This document shows, in pieces, positions 6,117 to 8,136 of a stretch of 8,136 nucleotides of DNA (position 1 is the stretch's first letter; the number at the start of each line of letters is the position of its first letter). The notes under the pieces were generated by a model, which saw nothing but the letters and a program-made list of their open reading frames with translations, was not told the DNA's origin and did no database searches. The position numbers were made by a program, and so were the translations under genes. Origin of the DNA: G020353355 sp050116155 (GTDB taxonomy: Bacteria; Desulfobacterota; Desulfobacteria; Desulfobacterales; JAHEIW01); the NCBI GenBank assembly GCA_050116155.1, contig JASFPE010000266.1, forward strand, positions 1 through 8,136, in the 5' to 3' direction.

Positions 6117-6932
6117 ATGAAAATCGGAATCTTATCCGACATCCATGTCGATATTGATCATATAACCCCCGAAAGGGTATTAGAGGGACTTACCCTGGCG
6201 ATCAAGGAAAACGCCGTCGATATTATGGTGATTGCCGGTGATATTGCCAATGACTATCAGATGGCGTTGCAGGTACTGCATTTTCTTGAGGATTCGACGG
6301 GGGTCACATGCCTGTTTGTGCCGGGCAACCATGATATCTGGAATGAAAAACATCCCGACAAGACTTCCTGGGACACCTATGAAGCTTTGCAGAAATTCCC
6401 CGGCAATCTTTCAAATGGCCCTTATGAGTTGGCCGATGACTGGATAGCCATAGGAGATATCGGCTGGTACGATTACTCTTTCGGCAGCCGGCAATATACA
6501 GTTGAAGATTTTGATCGGATGAAAATTAACGGACGCATCTGGCAGGACAAAATAAAGGCCAACTGGGGTAAATCGACCATTGCGATGCACCACCATTTCC
6601 ATCACAAGCTTGAGCAACAGTTACAAAATCATCAGGACAAAAAGATTGTCCTGGTTACGCATGTGTTGCCGCTGGTGGATTTTACCGTGCAGACACCAAA
6701 TCGGATGTGGCAGTATTTGAATGCCTTTCTGGGCAGCAAACAATACGGCCAGCTGGCCTTAAAATATTCGGTTTCCTATTCGATTTGTGGCCACGTGCAT
6801 TATCGCATGCAACGAAAGTATGAAGGCACCGTATTCATCTGCAACTGTTTGAACTATGCCAGTCAGTGGAGAGACAATAACGACCCGATCGTTGAAGTTG
6901 GTCGGGCCTTTCAAACCATAACACTAACCTAG
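6117..6932 (+). CDS. Metallophosphoesterase (calcineurin-like)
   Basis: Predicted cytoplasmic metal-dependent phosphoesterase, 271 aa. The full metal-binding set of the calcineurin-like superfamily is visible in order: DIH (Asp8, His10), GDIAND (Asp42), GNHD (Asn71, His72), VTH (His182) and GHVH (His226, His228). These residues bind two metal ions, usually Mn, Fe or Zn. The substrate cannot be told; relatives cleave phosphomonoesters, phosphodiesters or nucleic acids. A histidine-rich stretch (HHHFHH, 158-163) precedes the His182 motif. The frame is open back to a TTG at 6072, but that segment is built of heptamer repeats and lacks similarity; ATG 6117 after GGGGAAAG (6102-6109) gives the normal MKIGILSDIH start. 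It lies 87 bases after permease 2 with no terminator between, so it may be cotranscribed. No clear terminator follows. Confidence 0.93.
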   Translation: MKIGILSDIHVDIDHITPERVLEGLTLAIKENAVDIMVIAGDIANDYQMALQVLHFLEDSTGVTCLFVPGNHDIWNEKHPDKTSWDTYEALQKFPGNLSNGPYELADDWIAIGDIGWYDYSFGSRQYTVEDFDRMKINGRIWQDKIKANWGKSTIAMHHHFHHKLEQQLQNHQDKKIVLVTHVLPLVDFTVQTPNRMWQYLNAFLGSKQYGQLALKYSVSYSICGHVHYRMQRKYEGTVFICNCLNYASQWRDNNDPIVEVGRAFQTITLT

Positions 6933-6972
6933 ATAGTGTCCCCCAAATAACAATTTTTAAATTCCAAATCTA

Positions 6973-7016
6973 TCGAATTAATCCGACTGAGCATGGCAAA
7001 CTTTTGATTAATTCGA
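6973..7016. repeat. Perfect 11-bp inverted repeat upstream of a promoter
   Basis: TCGAATTAATC (6973-6983) and GATTAATTCGA (7006-7016) are exact reverse complements with a 22-base spacer, so the half-site centres are 33 bases apart, about three DNA turns. The right arm ends 9 bases before the -35 box at 7026. It could be a two-site operator or activator site for that promoter, or an RNA hairpin at the end of the phosphoesterase transcript. No T-run follows, so it does not look like a standard terminator. Confidence 0.6.
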
Positions 7017-7025
7017 GAAAAAGGG

Positions 7026-7054
7026 TTGACATTTAATTTTTGCTCCTTTATTAG
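7026..7054 (+). promoter_or_regulatory. Probable sigma70-type promoter
   Basis: A perfect -35 box TTGACA (7026-7031) is followed after exactly 17 bases by TATTAG (7049-7054), a 4 of 6 match to the -10 box. The spacer is A/T-rich. Transcription would begin near 7061. A small dyad, TGCTC (7041-7045) and GAGCA (7054-7058), straddles the -10 box and could be a repressor site. No protein-coding frame starts in the 80 bases downstream; a terminator does lie there. Confidence 0.65.
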
Positions 7055-7060
7055 AGCATC

Positions 7061-7142
7061 GGTGCATCTGGATCTGGATTGATTAATGTTGTGCTGATGT
7101 TCTGCACCATTCAGGGTGACTCTTCGGAGTCACCCTTTTTTT
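7061..7142 (+). ncRNA. Candidate small RNA of about 80 nt
   Basis: This stretch lies between the promoter at 7026-7054 and a strong intrinsic terminator, and no convincing protein frame was found in it. The predicted RNA can close a 6-bp stem between GGTGCA (7061-7066) and TGCACC (7103-7108) over a loop containing a tandem ATCTGG repeat (7066-7077), followed by the terminator hairpin. That gives a two-domain small RNA typical in size and layout of intergenic sRNAs. No known RNA family is recognised. The alternative is an attenuated leader for khpA, 116 bases downstream of the terminator. Confidence 0.5.
7114..7142 (+). terminator. Intrinsic terminator with UUCG tetraloop
   Basis: GGGTGACTC (7114-7122) and GAGTCACCC (7127-7135) pair perfectly around TTCG, and seven T follow (7136-7142). 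This is a textbook rho-independent terminator on the plus strand. It ends the small transcription unit that starts near 7061 and insulates khpA from upstream transcription. Confidence 0.93.
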
Positions 7143-7258
7143 GTGAGCCCATGTTTCGATAGAATCCAGTTTCTTGAAATAAAGTTTTATTGTATATCGA
7201 CAAGAGTTACTTGTAATTTGGCTTCGAATATCTTATGGATAATTTAGGAGGTGGGGCT

Positions 7259-7489
7259 ATGAAAGATCTGGTCACTGAAATTGTCAAAGCACTCGTCGAT
7301 CAGCCGGATGAGGTAAATATCAATGAAATTGTCGCGGATTACACATCGGTTCTGGAAGTCAGAGTGGCGCGGGGGGATATGGGAAAGGTCATTGGCAAAC
7401 AGGGTAGAACCGCTCAAGCAATTCGGACAATTTTAAGTGCAGCTTCCGGAAAGGCCGGGAAAAGGTATATGCTTGAAATTGTTGAATGA
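7259..7489 (+). CDS. khpA: KhpA, KH-domain RNA-binding protein
   Basis: Small cytoplasmic RNA-binding protein of 76 aa, full length for KhpA (YlqC family). It is essentially one KH domain: MKDLVTEIVKALVDQPDEV, the strand LEVRVARGDMGKVIG, the GxxG nucleic-acid-binding loop GKQG (46-49) and the helix RTAQAIRTILSAA. In Gram-positive bacteria KhpA pairs with KhpB (EloR/Jag) and binds many transcripts, affecting cell division and translation. The start is set by an excellent ribosome binding site, AGGAGGTG (7246-7253), 5 bases before ATG 7259; an earlier in-frame ATG at 7235 precedes that site and is unlikely. In many bacteria khpA sits between rpsP and rimM; here neither neighbour is present and the gene stands alone behind a terminator. 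No clear promoter could be chosen in 7143-7245. Confidence 0.93.
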   Translation: MKDLVTEIVKALVDQPDEVNINEIVADYTSVLEVRVARGDMGKVIGKQGRTAQAIRTILSAASGKAGKRYMLEIVE

Positions 7490-7547
7490 ATGCGGGTATT
7501 CGATTCCCTTATTTGTCCCATTGTCAAAACAAGTTCGGCCTGTAGCC

Positions 7548-7823
7548 TTATCCGGCTTTTGGCAGCAGGTAACTTTGAATGAGTTTTGATAATAATGAAT
7601 CTAACGCATCGTTGAAATTTCCCTGATAGAGACTGATCGTCGTTCGACTCCTTTCAGAAAAAAGCTTACCTGTTTTGATGTCAATTAGATATATAATTAT
7701 CTTTTTGACATTAATATCTATAGCCTGCTCTGTTTTCACATCGAAATAAAGCATCAAGACGCCATCCACATCCGCACTCAAAATCGCGCTAAGTTTACGT
7801 CTGGTAATTTCTGCACTCATCAT
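7548..7823 (-). CDS. Small hypothetical protein, adenylate-cyclase-like N-terminus joined to an unrelated tail
   Basis: A 91-aa minus-strand frame, convergent with khpA. Its first part, EITRRKLSAILSADV (residues 5-19), closely resembles the N-terminus of class III adenylate/guanylate cyclase proteins (RRLAAILAADVVGYSRLM type), but the sequence then departs. Residues 20-57 (DGVLMLYFDV then KKIIIYLIDIKTGKLFSE) look like the tail of a TolB/LpoB/CsgG-like lipoprotein or similar beta protein, where a LIDIKTGK hairpin is common. No signal peptide, cyclase metal site or membrane helix is present. Two adjacent ATG codons (7823 and 7820) start the frame, with no good ribosome binding site. The interior is markedly A/T-rich compared with neighbouring genes. 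It may be a gene remnant or a recombinant fragment rather than a working gene. No known function is assigned. Confidence 0.45.
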   Translation of the reverse strand: MMSAEITRRKLSAILSADVDGVLMLYFDVKTEQAIDINVKKIIIYLIDIKTGKLFSERSRTTISLYQGNFNDALDSLLSKLIQSYLLPKAG

Positions 7824-7824
7824 T

Positions 7825-7852
7825 TTTGCAATTTATTCTTTTTAATTGCAAA
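7825..7852. repeat. 9-bp inverted repeat in the divergent intergenic region
   Basis: TTTGCAATT (7825-7833) and AATTGCAAA (7844-7852) are exact reverse complements around a 10-base A/T-rich spacer. The repeat lies directly before the start of the minus-strand ORF and 140 bases before the lipoprotein gene on the plus strand. It might be an operator, or a hairpin covering the start of the minus-strand frame. The rest of 7824-7992 shows only weak promoter-like words. Confidence 0.45.
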
Positions 7853-7992
7853 CCTTGCACGGCTTGCCTTCGCCATATTAGCATTTAAGTTTCTGCATTT
7901 TTTCCCGATACATAACATAGGAATCCTTTTTTGATCCACGAACAGATAAATATCTTAATTTGAATTTCGGAAAATGTCCCGAGGTGACACCA

Positions 7993-8136
7993 ATGAAAAA
8001 ATATTTGATCTATTTTGCCCTACTTAACGTATTTGCTGCGGTCTTTTGCGGGTGCCGTTACAACGGACCATCCGACAAAGAAGTCTTTGATGCCATGGAG
8101 GCCGTCATGAGAGGTTTTGAAGACTCCATGGCTCAA
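7993..8136 (+). CDS. Probable lipoprotein, N-terminal part (3' end outside window)
   Basis: An open frame of 48 codons runs to the end of the window. It starts at ATG 7993 with a good ribosome binding site, GAGGTGA (7981-7987), 5 bases upstream. The N-terminus is a typical short bacterial signal peptide: MKKYLIYF followed by a hydrophobic stretch and AAVFCGC at residues 15-21. Cys21 is the likely lipidated residue, although phenylalanine and cysteine at -3 and -2 make a loose lipobox; Cys19 is the alternative. The mature part seen so far (SDKEVFDAMEAVMRGFEDSM) is charged and probably helical. The family cannot be recognised from this fragment. Confidence 0.7.
   Translation, partial: MKKYLIYFALLNVFAAVFCGCRYNGPSDKEVFDAMEAVMRGFEDSMAQ

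Noticed and set aside
7235..7258. khpA start at ATG 7235
   Set aside because: The strong AGGAGGTG lies after it and before ATG 7259, and KhpA proteins start at the MKDLV position.
7061..7258. Riboswitch or attenuator controlling khpA
   Set aside because: No known aptamer pattern or anti-terminator pairing was found, and khpA starts 116 bases after the terminator. A separate small RNA is the simpler reading, though attenuation is not excluded.
7544..7560. Bidirectional terminator between khpA and the minus-strand ORF
   Set aside because: AGCC/GGCT gives only a 4-bp stem before a run of four T.
7931..7959. Promoter TTGATC-17-CTTAAT before the lipoprotein gene
   Set aside because: Both boxes match only 4 of 6 bases in an A/T-rich region, which is too weak to list.

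Overview
The window comes from a bacterial chromosome, most plausibly a Gram-negative of the Desulfobacterota (deltaproteobacterial) type. That is an inference from gene style, the REP/MITE-like repeat with GTCATTCCGG ends, the short 7-8 bp tandem arrays between genes, and the look of the proteins. No rRNA, tRNA or taxonomic marker gene is present. No CRISPR array, phage gene or transposase was seen.

Layout. Positions 2-262 hold the 3' end of a metallo-beta-lactamase-fold hydrolase gene, closed by a hairpin terminator (263-290). Positions 356-6029 hold a complete five-component peptide/nickel-type (Opp/Dpp) ABC importer in an unusual order: permease 1, ATPase D, ATPase F, binding protein, a 351-bp gap, permease 2. 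The gap holds a 146-bp palindromic repeat with inverted ends and possibly a decayed gene fragment. A metallophosphoesterase gene (6117-6932) follows on the same strand with no terminator seen between. Positions 6933-7258 carry no protein gene. They hold an 11-bp inverted repeat, a good sigma70-type promoter and a UUCG-loop terminator, which together outline a candidate small RNA of about 80 nt. Next come khpA (KH-domain RNA-binding protein, 7259-7489), a small minus-strand ORF of chimeric appearance (7548-7823), a divergent intergenic region with a 9-bp inverted repeat, and the 5' end of a probable lipoprotein gene running off the window (from 7993).

How the parts work together. The binding protein would capture a peptide-like ligand in the periplasm, the two permeases form the membrane channel, and the D and F ATPases power import. 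The ligand cannot be assigned from sequence. The metallophosphoesterase may be cotranscribed, but no functional link is evident.

Points most worth a second look: the candidate sRNA unit directly upstream of khpA; three arrays of degenerate 7- or 8-bp units in front of genes; the repeat that splits the transporter locus; the first permease gene, which seems to lack an ATG/GTG/TTG start at the expected place; and the minus-strand ORF that begins like a class III adenylate cyclase but continues as something else.
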